This document shows positions 26,939 through 35,942 of a stretch of 64,000 bases of DNA, one piece after another (within the stretch, counting starts at the first letter, position 1; each line of letters begins with the position of its first letter). Under the pieces are notes generated by a model. It was given only the letters and a program-made list of their open reading frames with translations, was not told where the DNA came from and searched no databases. This DNA comes from Aliiglaciecola lipolytica (GTDB taxonomy: Bacteria; Pseudomonadota; Gammaproteobacteria; Enterobacterales; Alteromonadaceae), in assembly GCF_018860635.1 (NCBI RefSeq), contig NZ_JAHKPT010000004.1, forward strand, positions 1 to 64,000, written 5' to 3'. A program made the position numbers and the translations under genes.

Positions 26939-27250
26939 AGATGAAATTTGTTCGCGATATTTCGATTGCCGCGCAGTATAACAAGTACTATCAATATTGC
27001 TAATTTATGACACTGTTTAGAAGTTAAAAAAATGAAAGGAAAAAGTTAATATTGTGTTTGTAATTGGCTTTAAATGGACGATTTACAGTTAATAGACATT
27101 CAGTTGTTGATTACTAAGCGCAGCTTTTATAGCATGCGTTTAACTATGTTTGTGGAACGGGTGATTTCTAGAATTAGGCGAGCTTCAAAGTATCCAATAT
27201 TAGCGAGTTGCTAATCTAGACATCATTAAAATATAAAAAAGGAAAAATAC
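26939..27250. promoter_or_regulatory. Intergenic region upstream of manC
   Basis: A 312-base gap with no gene. One dyad, ATTAGC-GAGTT-GCTAAT (27199-27215), sits about 35 bases before the manC ATG and could be an operator or leader hairpin. AAAAAGGAAAAAT gives the manC ribosome-binding site. I see no JUMPstart element of the kind that precedes polysaccharide operons. Confidence 0.4.
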
Positions 27251-28669
27251 ATGAAACCAGTTGTACTCGCCGGCGGATCTGGAAGTAGATTGTGGCCAAA
27301 ATCTCGAGCTGCATTACCAAAGCAGTTTTTGGCATTAACCGATGAAAACACCATGCTGCAAAATACGATTAGCCGACTCGATGGTTTGCAAGTAGAGCCT
27401 GCTATTTACATTTGTAACGAAGCCCATCGTTTCTTAGTTGCTGAACAGTTACGTCAACAAGGTAGGAAACATGGTGGTATTTTACTTGAACCTGTTGGCC
27501 GAAATACCGCGCCTGCTATTGCTTTAGCTGCGTTGCAAGCATGTAGCGAAGGTCAAGATCCGGTTTTATTAGTGTTGGCTGCAGACCATTTAATTAAAGA
27601 CAATAAAGCGTTCCACAAAGCGATACAACATGCCAATGCATTGGCTGAACAGGGTAAACTAGTCACCTTTGGAATTGTTCCAGACAGTGCACACACTGGT
27701 TACGGTTATATTCGCAGAGGCGAGCAATTAAACCATTCTGAAACCGGATTTGCGGTTTCTCAATTCGTAGAAAAACCAGATATGGAAACCGCTAAAAAGT
27801 ACGTTTCTAATGGTGATTACTATTGGAACAGCGGAATGTTTATGTTCAAAGCAAGTCGTTACTTGCAGGAACTGGAAAAATTCGCACCTGAGATGCTTAA
27901 AGTATGTAAAGAAGCGATTTCATCTGAATCTAAAGATTTGGACTTCGTTAGAGTCGATGCTGACATTTTCGCTACCTGTCCAGATGATTCGGTGGATTAC
28001 GCGGTAATGGAAAAAACTGACGATGCCGCTATGGTTCCTCTTGATGCTGGTTGGAATGATGTTGGCAGTTGGTCGTCGTTGTGGGAAACCTCAGATACAA
28101 AAGACTCCCAAGGCAATGTTTGTGTGGGCGATGTGATGCTAACCAATACGAATAATAGTTACATTAATTCAGAGCAGCGTTTAATTGCAGTGGTTGGTTT
28201 GGACGATGTGGTAGTTGTAGAAACTAAAGATGCAATTTTGGTAGCCAACAAAAATAAAGTTCAAGACATTAAAACCGTGGTTAACGAACTTAAAGCACAG
28301 CATCGACCTGAGTTTGAATTTCATCGTGAAGTATTCAGACCTTGGGGAAGTTATGACTCCATAGATAATGGTGGCCGTTTCCAAGTGAAACGAATTACCG
28401 TTAATCCTGGTGAAAAATTGTCAGTTCAAATGCATCATCACCGCGCGGAACATTGGATTGTAGTTTCAGGTACCGCAAAAGTGACTAATGGCGAAGAAAC
28501 CTTCTTAGTTACTGAAAATGAATCGACATATATTCCAATTGGTATAGTTCATGCGTTAGAAAATCCAGGCAAAGTGCCTCTTGAGCTTATTGAAGTGCAA
28601 TCAGGTAGTTATTTAGGTGAAGACGATATTGTTCGCTTTTCCGATAGATATGGTCGTACTGCTAAGTAA
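27251..28669 (+). CDS. manC: Mannose-1-phosphate guanylyltransferase / mannose-6-phosphate isomerase
   Basis: This bifunctional enzyme makes GDP-mannose from mannose-1-phosphate and GTP, and isomerises fructose-6-phosphate to mannose-6-phosphate. The 472-residue product has the nucleotidyltransferase domain (about 1-285) with [27 protein letters not shown] and [10 protein letters not shown], and a C-terminal cupin (about 320-470) with [28 protein letters not shown] and [13 protein letters not shown] for metal binding. Length is as for AlgA/CpsB/ManC. It forms an operon with manB (16 bases between stop and ATG). GDP-mannose feeds exopolysaccharide or lipopolysaccharide; the receiving glycosyltransferases are not nearby. 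Confidence 0.95.
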   Translation: MKPVVLAGGSGSRLWPKSRAALPKQFLALTDENTMLQNTISRLDGLQVEPAIYICNEAHRFLVAEQLRQQGRKHGGILLEPVGRNTAPAIALAALQACSEGQDPVLLVLAADHLIKDNKAFHKAIQHANALAEQGKLVTFGIVPDSAHTGYGYIRRGEQLNHSETGFAVSQFVEKPDMETAKKYVSNGDYYWNSGMFMFKASRYLQELEKFAPEMLKVCKEAISSESKDLDFVRVDADIFATCPDDSVDYAVMEKTDDAAMVPLDAGWNDVGSWSSLWETSDTKDSQGNVCVGDVMLTNTNNSYINSEQRLIAVVGLDDVVVVETKDAILVANKNKVQDIKTVVNELKAQHRPEFEFHREVFRPWGSYDSIDNGGRFQVKRITVNPGEKLSVQMHHHRAEHWIVVSGTAKVTNGEETFLVTENESTYIPIGIVHALENPGKVPLELIEVQSGSYLGEDDIVRFSDRYGRTAK

Positions 28670-28685
28670 ATAAGGATTGATCAAG

Positions 28686-30134
28686 ATGCAAATTAGTTGT
28701 TTTAAAGCGTACGATATTCGCGGCAAGTTGTTGCAACAGTTGGACGAAAATGTTGCCTATCGTATTGGTCGAGCTTATGCCGAATACCTAAAAGCTAAAG
28801 ACGTGGTGGTTGGTGGAGATGTTCGTCATACCTCTGCGCCATTAAAGTTAGCACTTAGCGCCGGTTTAGTTGATGGCGGGGCAAACGTTATTGACCTTGG
28901 GATGACAGGGACCGAAGAAATTTACTTCGCCACTAAACATTTAAAAGTTGATGGCGGAATCGAAGTTACCGCCAGTCATAACCCCATTGATTATAATGGT
29001 ATGAAATTAGTCAAAAGCGAATCTCGTCCAATCAGCGGTGATACTGGCTTATTTGCAATAAAAGATATTGCAGAACAATATGAGCAGGCCATTGTCGATG
29101 AGCGTTTAAACTTTTTTTCGGATAAGCGCTGTAGCGACGACGCTTTTTTAAAGGGGCAGGGTAGTGTTTCAACAGAAAAGCTTGCCACTTCAGGAAAGTA
29201 TTCTCAACGTACCTGTTTACCCGCTTATGTTGAACATATGTTGTCTTACGTTGATTTGAAAAACTTTAAGCCTTTAAAACTAGTTGTAAATGCGGGTAAC
29301 GGTGCGGCAGGAAAAGCGTTAGATGCCATTGAACAACAACTCAAAGAGCTAAATGTTGCCATTGAATTTATCAAAGTTCATCATCAACCAGATGGTGACT
29401 TTCCAAATGGTATACCAAATCCATTATTACCAGAAAGCCGAGCGGATACTGCCGATGCCGTTATCGCCCACAAAGCTGATATGGGTATCGCTTGGGATGG
29501 CGACTTTGACCGTTGTTTCTTGTTTGATGAAAAAGGTGACTTTGTTGAAGGCTATTACATTGTAGGTTTATTAGCTAAAGCATTTTTAGATAAAAATGCA
29601 GACAGTAAAATCATCTATGATCCGCGTGTTTATTGGAATACCGAAGATATTGTTAAAGCAGCTGGCGGGACCCCGATAAAGAGTAAAACGGGTCATGCGT
29701 TCATTAAAGAAAGAATGCGAAAAGAAGATGCTGTTTATGGCGGTGAGATGAGTGCGCATCATTATTTTCGAGACTTTGCATATTGCGATTCAGGTATGAT
29801 CCCATGGTTACTCGTTGCTGAGTTAATCTGCACAAGCTCTCAACCTTTATCTGAATTAGTTAAACAGCGAATAGCTGCTTTTCCTTCTTCGGGTGAAATT
29901 AATAGCTTGCTTGAAGACGCTGATGCTGCATTACAAAGAGTTATCGCAAAATATCAGCCTCTGGCTGAGGTTATTGATGATACCGATGGTGTTGGCTTGG
30001 AATTTGGCAACTGGCGATTTAATTTGCGTAAATCGAATACAGAGCCGGTTATTCGCCTAAATGTTGAATCCTCAGGTGATATTGCCTTGATGGAGCAAAA
30101 AACAGCGGAATTATTGGAGCTCATTCGAGCTTAA
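28686..30134 (+). CDS. manB: Phosphomannomutase (ManB/CpsG type)
   Basis: It interconverts mannose-6-phosphate and mannose-1-phosphate, providing substrate for ManC. The alpha-D-phosphohexomutase family signatures are present: catalytic phosphoserine loop [13 protein letters not shown], the metal-binding loop [13 protein letters not shown], the sugar loop [10 protein letters not shown] and the phosphate loop [14 protein letters not shown] at 28677 would also open the frame, but AAGGA (28672-28676) adjoins it and is well spaced for the ATG at 28686, which gives the usual start FKAYDIRG. The product has 482 residues. It closes the two-gene GDP-mannose operon and is followed by a strong terminator. 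Confidence 0.94.
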   Translation: MQISCFKAYDIRGKLLQQLDENVAYRIGRAYAEYLKAKDVVVGGDVRHTSAPLKLALSAGLVDGGANVIDLGMTGTEEIYFATKHLKVDGGIEVTASHNPIDYNGMKLVKSESRPISGDTGLFAIKDIAEQYEQAIVDERLNFFSDKRCSDDAFLKGQGSVSTEKLATSGKYSQRTCLPAYVEHMLSYVDLKNFKPLKLVVNAGNGAAGKALDAIEQQLKELNVAIEFIKVHHQPDGDFPNGIPNPLLPESRADTADAVIAHKADMGIAWDGDFDRCFLFDEKGDFVEGYYIVGLLAKAFLDKNADSKIIYDPRVYWNTEDIVKAAGGTPIKSKTGHAFIKERMRKEDAVYGGEMSAHHYFRDFAYCDSGMIPWLLVAELICTSSQPLSELVKQRIAAFPSSGEINSLLEDADAALQRVIAKYQPLAEVIDDTDGVGLEFGNWRFNLRKSNTEPVIRLNVESSGDIALMEQKTAELLELIRA

Positions 30135-30163
30135 AACCTCTTGTTTTTGATAATATAAACAAC

Positions 30164-30191
30164 AAAAATAGCCCATTAGGGCTATTTTTTT
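30164..30191 (+). terminator. Terminator after manB
   Basis: AAAAATAGCCC and GGGCTATTTTT form an 11-bp stem with an ATTA loop and a T run, 29 bases after the manB stop. The A-rich left arm means it could also work for the opposing DUF3429 gene. Confidence 0.92.
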
Positions 30192-30225
30192 ATGTTGAAA
30201 ATTGTTTTGGGATTTTGAATTTTAA

Positions 30226-30651
30226 TTATTGAGACGTTTGCTGAATTAACCAAATCATCATTAAATGGCTACCAACGGTAATCGAGGTCAAGCGTATTCT
30301 TAAGGATCGATACCATACGGCCAAGGTGGAAAGTTTAAATTCGTAGAAAATAACCACAGTAAAAGCACAGGCTAAAGCAATCAGGGCTATCTTTGGAGGT
30401 AACCAAATAACACTTAACCAGGCTAAAATTGACGGCAACATGGCAATATACAACAAGCTAATAGAACGTTCGTTATTAATTCCGTCAAACCATAACACCC
30501 CACCTAAAAACGACAGTATTATAGCGGAGTATTGAATGAAGAAACCGACCCCTTCAAAGTAAGAAACGGTTTCCCATAGAATGAAAAAAGGCAACATGAT
30601 AAATGGAATTAGGCCTGCGTACCCTAATATTTTGGCGTGGTATTTAAGCAT
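30226..30651 (-). CDS. DUF3429 family inner-membrane protein
   Basis: A 141-residue protein with four to five hydrophobic helices and short charged connectors. The FLGGVLWFDGI motif after the second helix (about residues 47-57) and an N-terminal LGYAGLIPF segment match the DUF3429 family, whose function is unknown. It has no soluble domain and no likely catalytic residues. It is a single gene, convergent with manB across a shared terminator. About 220 bases of AT-rich sequence without a gene separate it from the gltA stop side. Assignment relies on these two motifs and the helix pattern. Confidence 0.8.
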   Translation of the reverse strand: MLKYHAKILGYAGLIPFIMLPFFILWETVSYFEGVGFFIQYSAIILSFLGGVLWFDGINNERSISLLYIAMLPSILAWLSVIWLPPKIALIALACAFTVVIFYEFKLSTLAVWYRSLRIRLTSITVGSHLMMIWLIQQTSQ

Positions 30652-30825
30652 TTTTTATCACTTATACTCGTTTTATTCGATGTTTACGTAAATTTAACTT
30701 AGCTAGTTCAATCGTTTTTCAAAAAACAATCGATTATTTAAACTGTCAATCATTAAACATTTAGGCAACATTGTGTAAATTTATAGTTAATGCCTGTTTA
30801 GTTGTTTATTGATTGTTCAGTTTAC

Positions 30826-30857
30826 AAAAAAATAGCGCCAAAAAAGGCGCTATTTTT
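30826..30857 (-). terminator. Terminator after gltA
   Basis: AAAAATAGCGCC and GGCGCTATTTTT form a perfect 12-bp stem with a 6-nt A loop, 16 bases past the gltA stop. A T run follows on the minus strand, and A/T flanks make it workable in both directions. Confidence 0.92.
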
Positions 30858-30872
30858 GAACATAACTAAAAG

Positions 30873-32153
30873 TTATTTTTTAATTGGGGTGTACTTTCTT
30901 AAGTTCTCACCAGTATAAAGCTGACGAGGACGCCCAATTTTTTGTCCAGGTTGACTAAGCATTTCATGCCAATGAGAAACCCAACCAACAGTTCTTGCTA
31001 ATGCGAATATACAAGTAAACATGTTAGTAGGAATGCCAATTGCTTTAAGAATGATACCTGAATAAAAATCCACATTCGGGAAAAGTTTCTTCTCTGCGAA
31101 ATAGGGGTCGCTCAAGGCGATTTTTTCAAGTTCCATAGCTACATTTAGCAAAGGATCATCGATATTCATTTCTTCTAGCACTTCGTGACAGCTTTCACGC
31201 ATAACAGTTGCACGAGGATCGTGGTTTTTATAAACACGGTGTCCGAATCCCATTAGTCTGAAAGGGTCATTCTTGTCTTTAGCGCGGTCGATAAACTCTG
31301 GAATACGGTCAACACTGCCTATTTCTTGCAGCATGTTTAAGCAAGCTTCATTAGCTCCACCGTGAGCCGGTCCCCATAAAGATGCAACACCAGCTGCGAT
31401 ACACGCATATGGGTTAGCACCTGAAGAACCTGCAAGTCTTACTGTAGAAGTCGATGCATTTTGCTCGTGGTCAGCATGCAGCGTAAAGATACGATCCATA
31501 GCTTTAGCAACAGCAGGGCTGATTTTGTAATCTTCAGCTGGTACAGAAAACATCATGTTTAAGAAGTTTTCTGCATAACTTAGATCATTACGAGGATAAA
31601 CAAAGGGTTGACCAACGTTATATTTGTAACACATGGCTACTAAAGTAGGCATTTTAGCGATTAAGCGATATGCACTACGAAGACGTTGTTCAGGATCTGA
31701 AATATCTAAATCATCATGATAGAAGCTAGAAAGTGCGCCTACTGTTCCACATAACATGGCCATAGGATGCGCGTCTCTGCGGAAACCTCTAAAGAAATTT
31801 GTTAATTGATCGTGAACCAATGTGTGACGTGTAATAGTGTTTTTGAAATCAGCATATTCTTCTGAAGTTGGCGTTTTGTCGTGTAACAACATATAACAAA
31901 CTTCAATATAATCAGCGTCTCTGGCAAGCTCTTCGATTGAATAACCTCTATGAAGCAATACGCCTTTAGCTCCATCAATAAACGTGATGGATGATTCGCA
32001 AGAACCAGTAGCCATAAAACCAGGGTCAAAAGTGAAGTAACCGCTAGAGCCTAAAGCTCGAACATCTATTACGTCGTTCCCAGCAGTTCCCGAAAGTACC
32101 GGAAGTTCTACCTCTTTGTCGCCTACCTTTAAAATGGCTTTAGTTTCTGCCAT
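30873..32153 (-). CDS. gltA: Citrate synthase (type II, hexameric)
   Basis: Condenses acetyl-CoA and oxaloacetate to citrate, the entry step of the TCA cycle. The 426-residue protein has the N-terminal extension typical of the Gram-negative allosteric type ([19 protein letters not shown]). Catalytic blocks visible are [37 protein letters not shown] (with the active-site His), [15 protein letters not shown] (second His) and [10 protein letters not shown] (Asp). NADH inhibition is expected for this type but not provable here. It is divergent from sdhC with a 403-base shared regulatory region, as in E. coli. Confidence 0.97.
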   Translation of the reverse strand: MAETKAILKVGDKEVELPVLSGTAGNDVIDVRALGSSGYFTFDPGFMATGSCESSITFIDGAKGVLLHRGYSIEELARDADYIEVCYMLLHDKTPTSEEYADFKNTITRHTLVHDQLTNFFRGFRRDAHPMAMLCGTVGALSSFYHDDLDISDPEQRLRSAYRLIAKMPTLVAMCYKYNVGQPFVYPRNDLSYAENFLNMMFSVPAEDYKISPAVAKAMDRIFTLHADHEQNASTSTVRLAGSSGANPYACIAAGVASLWGPAHGGANEACLNMLQEIGSVDRIPEFIDRAKDKNDPFRLMGFGHRVYKNHDPRATVMRESCHEVLEEMNIDDPLLNVAMELEKIALSDPYFAEKKLFPNVDFYSGIILKAIGIPTNMFTCIFALARTVGWVSHWHEMLSQPGQKIGRPRQLYTGENLRKYTPIKK

Positions 32154-32231
32154 AAGATGTTCTCCTTAGACTAAGTTCTTAAACTGTTATAAATATCTTA
32201 AATAATAACAGCCATGAAAAAAAGTGTGCTA

Positions 32232-32260
32232 TTTGTACTTAGAAAGTTGCTGCAAGTCAA
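32232..32260 (-). promoter_or_regulatory. Probable gltA promoter
   Basis: On the minus strand TTGACT (32255-32260) and TACAAA (32232-32237) are 17 bases apart, about 80 bases upstream of the gltA ATG. The -10 box is weak at the last base, as is common for activated or repressed promoters. Confidence 0.5.
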
Positions 32261-32361
32261 TTTTAATACATGAATGTTTAATATTTATTCTCATAATGTA
32301 TTCAGAATACCTATTAATATCGAAAACTTTGAATAAACAGTTTTTTTATCTAGAACAAAAA

Positions 32362-32390
32362 TTGTAATTAAGCTCAACGCTGGATATACT
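32362..32390 (+). promoter_or_regulatory. Probable sdhCDAB promoter
   Basis: TTGTAA (32362-32367) and TATACT (32385-32390) are exactly 17 bases apart. Transcription would begin near 32397, giving a leader of about 160 bases before the sdhC GTG. The leader contains the ArcA-like box and a palindrome. Confidence 0.55.
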
Positions 32391-32436
32391 TTGTGCCACT
32401 AAATGAAAAAAAACGCTTAGTTGTTAAAGGTTTAAT

Positions 32437-32475
32437 AGTTAATTAACAAAGTGTTAACAGTTGAACTTGTTCAAC
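32437..32475. promoter_or_regulatory. ArcA-like box and adjacent palindrome upstream of sdhC
   Basis: AGTTAATTAA (32437-32446) matches the ArcA-P consensus WGTTAATTAW fully, with a second related GTGTTAACA 15 bases on. Next to it lies GTTGAAC-TT-GTTCAAC (32460-32475), a perfect 7-bp inverted repeat. In E. coli ArcA represses sdh and gltA when oxygen is low; the same is inferred here. The palindrome is unassigned. Confidence 0.55.
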
Positions 32476-32556
32476 TCAGTTTTCGTTTATGCACTATACA
32501 ATAAAATAACTTTAAATAAATGCGTCAAACCTCAACAATGATTACAGGCACATAAA

Positions 32557-32931
32557 GTGAAAAAACAAAGACCAGTCAATCTGCAACTCAATACGATAAG
32601 TTTTCCCCCTTCAGCTATAGTTTCTATTTTACATCGGGCAACCGGTGTCGCAATGTTCTTCGCTCTGATTTTCGTAATCTGGGCTTGGGCTGTATCTGTA
32701 TCTTCCCTTGATGGGTTTAATACAGTGCAAGAAGTTATGGCAGGGCCCCTTGGTAAATTCGTGGCTATCGGTACTTTATCCGCATTGACCTATCATATCC
32801 TTGGCGGTATCCGTCACGTGATTATGGACATGGGTCATTGGGAAGAAATTCAGTCAGGTAATTTAAGCGCACAAGCCACTATTGGTTTGTGGGTGTTAGT
32901 GACTATCGTTATAGGAGTGATATTGTGGTAA
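32557..32931 (+). CDS. sdhC: Succinate dehydrogenase cytochrome b556 subunit
   Basis: SdhC is one of two membrane anchors of complex II and helps bind haem b and ubiquinone. The 124-residue protein has three membrane helices (about 30-50, 68-88 and 105-124). Family motifs are SILHRATGV, with the conserved His-Arg, and HILGGIRHVIMDMGH, whose first His is the haem ligand candidate. It starts at GTG, with AAGACCAGTC-type SdhC N-terminus (KKQRPVNLQL) as in E. coli. Its last codons overlap the sdhD GTG, so translation is coupled. First gene of sdhCDAB. Confidence 0.95.
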   Translation: MKKQRPVNLQLNTISFPPSAIVSILHRATGVAMFFALIFVIWAWAVSVSSLDGFNTVQEVMAGPLGKFVAIGTLSALTYHILGGIRHVIMDMGHWEEIQSGNLSAQATIGLWVLVTIVIGVILW

Positions 32932-33275
32932 CGGAACAAGCGAGTTTGAAACGTAATGGAGTGCAAGATTTTGTTACTCTGCGTGCTACGGCACTTATCA
33001 TTACCTTATTTTCTTTTTACATGACATATTTCTTTATCGCCACTCCAGTGGTGACTTTTGAAGTATGGAGAGATTTGTTCTCTAGCATATTTATGAAAGT
33101 TTTCACTTTCATTACGCTAGTCGCAATTATGTACCATGTAAGAATTGGTCTATGGCAAGTTTTAACCGATTATGTCAAGGCTCCAGGTTTAAGAGCAACG
33201 TTACAATATGTACTTAACATTATTGCTTTTGTTTATGTTGCAGTTGGTTTATTTGTTTTGTGGGGTGTGAAGTGA
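32925..33275 (+). CDS. sdhD: Succinate dehydrogenase membrane anchor subunit
   Basis: SdhD is the second membrane anchor of succinate:quinone oxidoreductase and binds the quinone/haem site with SdhC. The 116-residue protein has three membrane helices. It matches E. coli SdhD in the soluble start ([18 protein letters not shown]) and the later block [15 protein letters not shown] containing a His that can ligate haem. The frame is open upstream to 32889, but AGGAG at 32912-32916 fits the GTG at 32925, and the resulting N-terminus is the family one. The start overlaps sdhC by 7 bases and the stop overlaps sdhA by 4. Confidence 0.94.
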   Translation: MVTEQASLKRNGVQDFVTLRATALIITLFSFYMTYFFIATPVVTFEVWRDLFSSIFMKVFTFITLVAIMYHVRIGLWQVLTDYVKAPGLRATLQYVLNIIAFVYVAVGLFVLWGVK

Positions 33276-35041
33276 GTATTCCGGTTCATGAGTTCGATGC
33301 AGTAGTAGTAGGAGCTGGCGGCGCTGGAATGCGAGCAGCTTTACAAATTTCTCAATCAGGCAAGTCCTGTGCGTTACTTTCAAAAGTGTTTCCAACACGT
33401 TCACATACAGTGTCTGCCCAAGGCGGAATCACTGTAGCCTTAGGAAACGCCCATGAAGATAACTGGGAATGGCACATGTACGATACGGTTAAAGGTTCTG
33501 ATTATATCGGTGACCAAGACGCTATCGAATATATGTGTAAGACTGGTCCTGAAGCGATCATTGAAATGGAAAATATGGGTTTGCCATTTTCTCGTTTTGA
33601 AGACGGTCGCATTTATCAACGTCCTTTCGGTGGTCAATCTCAAAACTTCGGCGGTGAGCAAGGCGCTCGTACAGCTGCAGCGGCTGACCGTACAGGCCAC
33701 GCATTATTGCATTTGCTTTATCAGCAAAATGTTAAAAATAAAACAAAAGTATTCAGTGAATGGTATGCCCTTGATCTCGTCAAAAACCAAAATGGTGATG
33801 TAGTCGGTTGTACTGCTATTGACATTGAAAGTGGTGAAGTCGTTTACTTTAAATCTAAAGCGGTAGTATTGGCTACCGGTGGTGCAGGGCGTATATACGC
33901 TTCAACCACTAATGCACACATTAATACTGGCGACGGTGTTGGTATGGCATTAAGAGCTGGTGTTCCAGTTCAAGATATGGAAATGTGGCAGTTCCACCCA
34001 ACAGGTATAGCCGGTGCTGGTACGCTAGTAACCGAAGGTTGCCGTGGTGAAGGTGGATACCTTCTTAATAAAGACGGTGAGCGTTTCATGGAACGTTATG
34101 CACCAAATGCTAAAGATTTGGCTGGTCGTGACGTTGTTGCCCGTTCAATGATGACTGAGATTCGTGAAGGTCGCGGATGTGAAGGTCCTTGGGGTACGCA
34201 TATTAAACTTAAACTAGATCACCTAGGTAAAGACGTTCTAGAATCTAGATTACCGGGTATCCTTGAGTTGTCTCGTACGTTTGCACACGTGGATCCAGTT
34301 AAAGAGCCAATTCCAGTTATTCCAACTTGTCATTATATGATGGGTGGTATTCCAACTAATGTTGATGGCCAAGCTATCAGCATCGATAAAGATGGCAACG
34401 AAAAACCAATTGGTGGGTTGTTTGCCTGTGGTGAGATTGCATGTGTATCTGTGCACGGTGCAAACCGTCTTGGTGGAAACTCGCTATTAGACTTGGTTGT
34501 ATTCGGTCGTGCCACTGGTCTTCACCTTGGTGAAGCTATCGATAAGATTGATTTTGCTGAAGCATCGCAAACTGATGTTGAAGAAGCGCTGGTTCGTTTC
34601 AATCGCTGGGAAAGCTCAGAAGTTGGTAAAGGCGAAGATCCAGTACAAATTAAGAAAGACTTACAGCAATGTATGCAGCTTAATTTCTCTGTATTCCGTG
34701 AAGGTGATGCGATGGCCGAAGGTCTTGCTGAATTGAAAGAAATTAGAGAAAGATTGAAATTCGCTCGTTTAGATGACAAGAGTAGCGATTTCAACACTCA
34801 ACGTATTGAGTGTCTTGAACTAGATAACTTAATGGAAACTGCATTTAGTACTGCAGTTGCAGCGAACTTTAGAACGGAAAGTCGTGGTGCTCATAGCCGA
34901 TTCGATTATCCTGACCGTGATGATTCACAGTGGTTATGTCACTCTGTTTATTTACCAGAGTCAGAATCAATGCTTAAACGTGATGTGAACATGACACCTA
35001 AATTACGTGAAGCATTTCCACCTAAAGCTAGAACTTATTAA
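33272..35041 (+). CDS. sdhA: Succinate dehydrogenase flavoprotein subunit
   Basis: SdhA oxidises succinate to fumarate using covalently bound FAD, at the cytoplasmic face of complex II. The product has 589 residues. Visible features are the dinucleotide fold [14 protein letters not shown], the FAD-linking His in [10 protein letters not shown], the catalytic region HPTGIAG and RDVVARSM, and the later [18 protein letters not shown]. The stretch upstream from 33260 was rejected because the GTG at 33272 overlaps the sdhD stop (GTGA) and gives the family N-terminus [13 protein letters not shown]. It is the third gene of the coupled operon; sdhB follows after 14 bases. Confidence 0.97.
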   Translation: MSIPVHEFDAVVVGAGGAGMRAALQISQSGKSCALLSKVFPTRSHTVSAQGGITVALGNAHEDNWEWHMYDTVKGSDYIGDQDAIEYMCKTGPEAIIEMENMGLPFSRFEDGRIYQRPFGGQSQNFGGEQGARTAAAADRTGHALLHLLYQQNVKNKTKVFSEWYALDLVKNQNGDVVGCTAIDIESGEVVYFKSKAVVLATGGAGRIYASTTNAHINTGDGVGMALRAGVPVQDMEMWQFHPTGIAGAGTLVTEGCRGEGGYLLNKDGERFMERYAPNAKDLAGRDVVARSMMTEIREGRGCEGPWGTHIKLKLDHLGKDVLESRLPGILELSRTFAHVDPVKEPIPVIPTCHYMMGGIPTNVDGQAISIDKDGNEKPIGGLFACGEIACVSVHGANRLGGNSLLDLVVFGRATGLHLGEAIDKIDFAEASQTDVEEALVRFNRWESSEVGKGEDPVQIKKDLQQCMQLNFSVFREGDAMAEGLAELKEIRERLKFARLDDKSSDFNTQRIECLELDNLMETAFSTAVAANFRTESRGAHSRFDYPDRDDSQWLCHSVYLPESESMLKRDVNMTPKLREAFPPKARTY

Positions 35042-35055
35042 TTGGAGTAACGAAG

Positions 35056-35766
35056 ATGAATCTTTCTTTCTCAATATATCGTTACAACCCGGATGTTGAT
35101 AACGCACCACGCATGCAAGAATACTCGCTTGAAGTGGAAGAAGGGCAAGATATGATGGTGCTTGATGCGCTTATCGCCCTTAAAGAACAAGATCCTACGT
35201 TGTCATTCCGTCGCTCATGCCGTGAAGGTGTTTGTGGTTCTGATGGCGTAAATATGAATGGTAAAAATGGTTTGGCATGTATCACGCCGCTTTCCGCTTT
35301 AGGAAAAGGTAAAATTGTGGTTCGTCCATTACCTGGTTTACCAGTCGTACGTGATCTGGTCGTTGACATGAGTCAGTTCTATACGCAATATGAAAAAATT
35401 AAACCATTTTTGATCAATGACGACAATCATCCGCCAGCCCGTGAACATCTTCAACTTCCTGAAGAGCGTGCTAAGCTGGATGGCTTATATGAATGTATTC
35501 TATGTGCATGTTGTTCTACATCATGTCCGTCATTTTGGTGGAACCCTGACAAGTTCATTGGACCTGCTGGATTACTGCATGCTTATCGATTCCTAATTGA
35601 TAGTCGTGACACAGCAACTGATGCTAGACTAAGTGATTTGGACGACGCTTTTAGCGTGTTCCGTTGTCACGGTATAATGAACTGCGTTAGTGTTTGTCCC
35701 AAAGGACTAAACCCGACGAAAGCCATCGGCCATATCAAGTCGATGCTACTACAACGGGCTGTTTAG
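35056..35766 (+). CDS. sdhB: Succinate dehydrogenase iron-sulfur subunit
   Basis: SdhB passes electrons from SdhA to the quinone through [2Fe-2S], [4Fe-4S] and [3Fe-4S] clusters. The 236-residue protein has the plant-ferredoxin motif SCREGVCGSDG in its N-terminal domain. The C-terminal bacterial-type cluster motifs are CILCACCSTSCPSFWWNPD and CHGIMNCVSVCPKGLNP. Spacing and length fit E. coli SdhB (238). It closes the sdhCDAB cistron and is followed by a terminator before sucA, so sucA expression needs read-through or its own promoter. Confidence 0.97.
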   Translation: MNLSFSIYRYNPDVDNAPRMQEYSLEVEEGQDMMVLDALIALKEQDPTLSFRRSCREGVCGSDGVNMNGKNGLACITPLSALGKGKIVVRPLPGLPVVRDLVVDMSQFYTQYEKIKPFLINDDNHPPAREHLQLPEERAKLDGLYECILCACCSTSCPSFWWNPDKFIGPAGLLHAYRFLIDSRDTATDARLSDLDDAFSVFRCHGIMNCVSVCPKGLNPTKAIGHIKSMLLQRAV

Positions 35767-35814
35767 TTTAGTCATTTAACACCAGTGGTGTTATTCGTGA
35801 CAGCAAGTCTAAAT

Positions 35815-35841
35815 AGCCATCCTTTGCAGGATGGCTTTTTT
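35815..35841 (+). terminator. Terminator between sdhB and sucA
   Basis: AGCCATCCT and AGGATGGCT make a perfect 9-bp stem with a TTGC loop followed by a T run, 48 bases after the sdhB stop. It splits the TCA block into sdh and suc transcripts, at least partly. Confidence 0.9.
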
Positions 35842-35942
35842 ACTTAAAAAATCAAACCTTTTAGGTTTATTTACTTTTATTTTTTGGATATTTACGCATA
35901 CTAGATATCCGGTTGTTAGCCTTACTTTTTAAAGGGACAATA

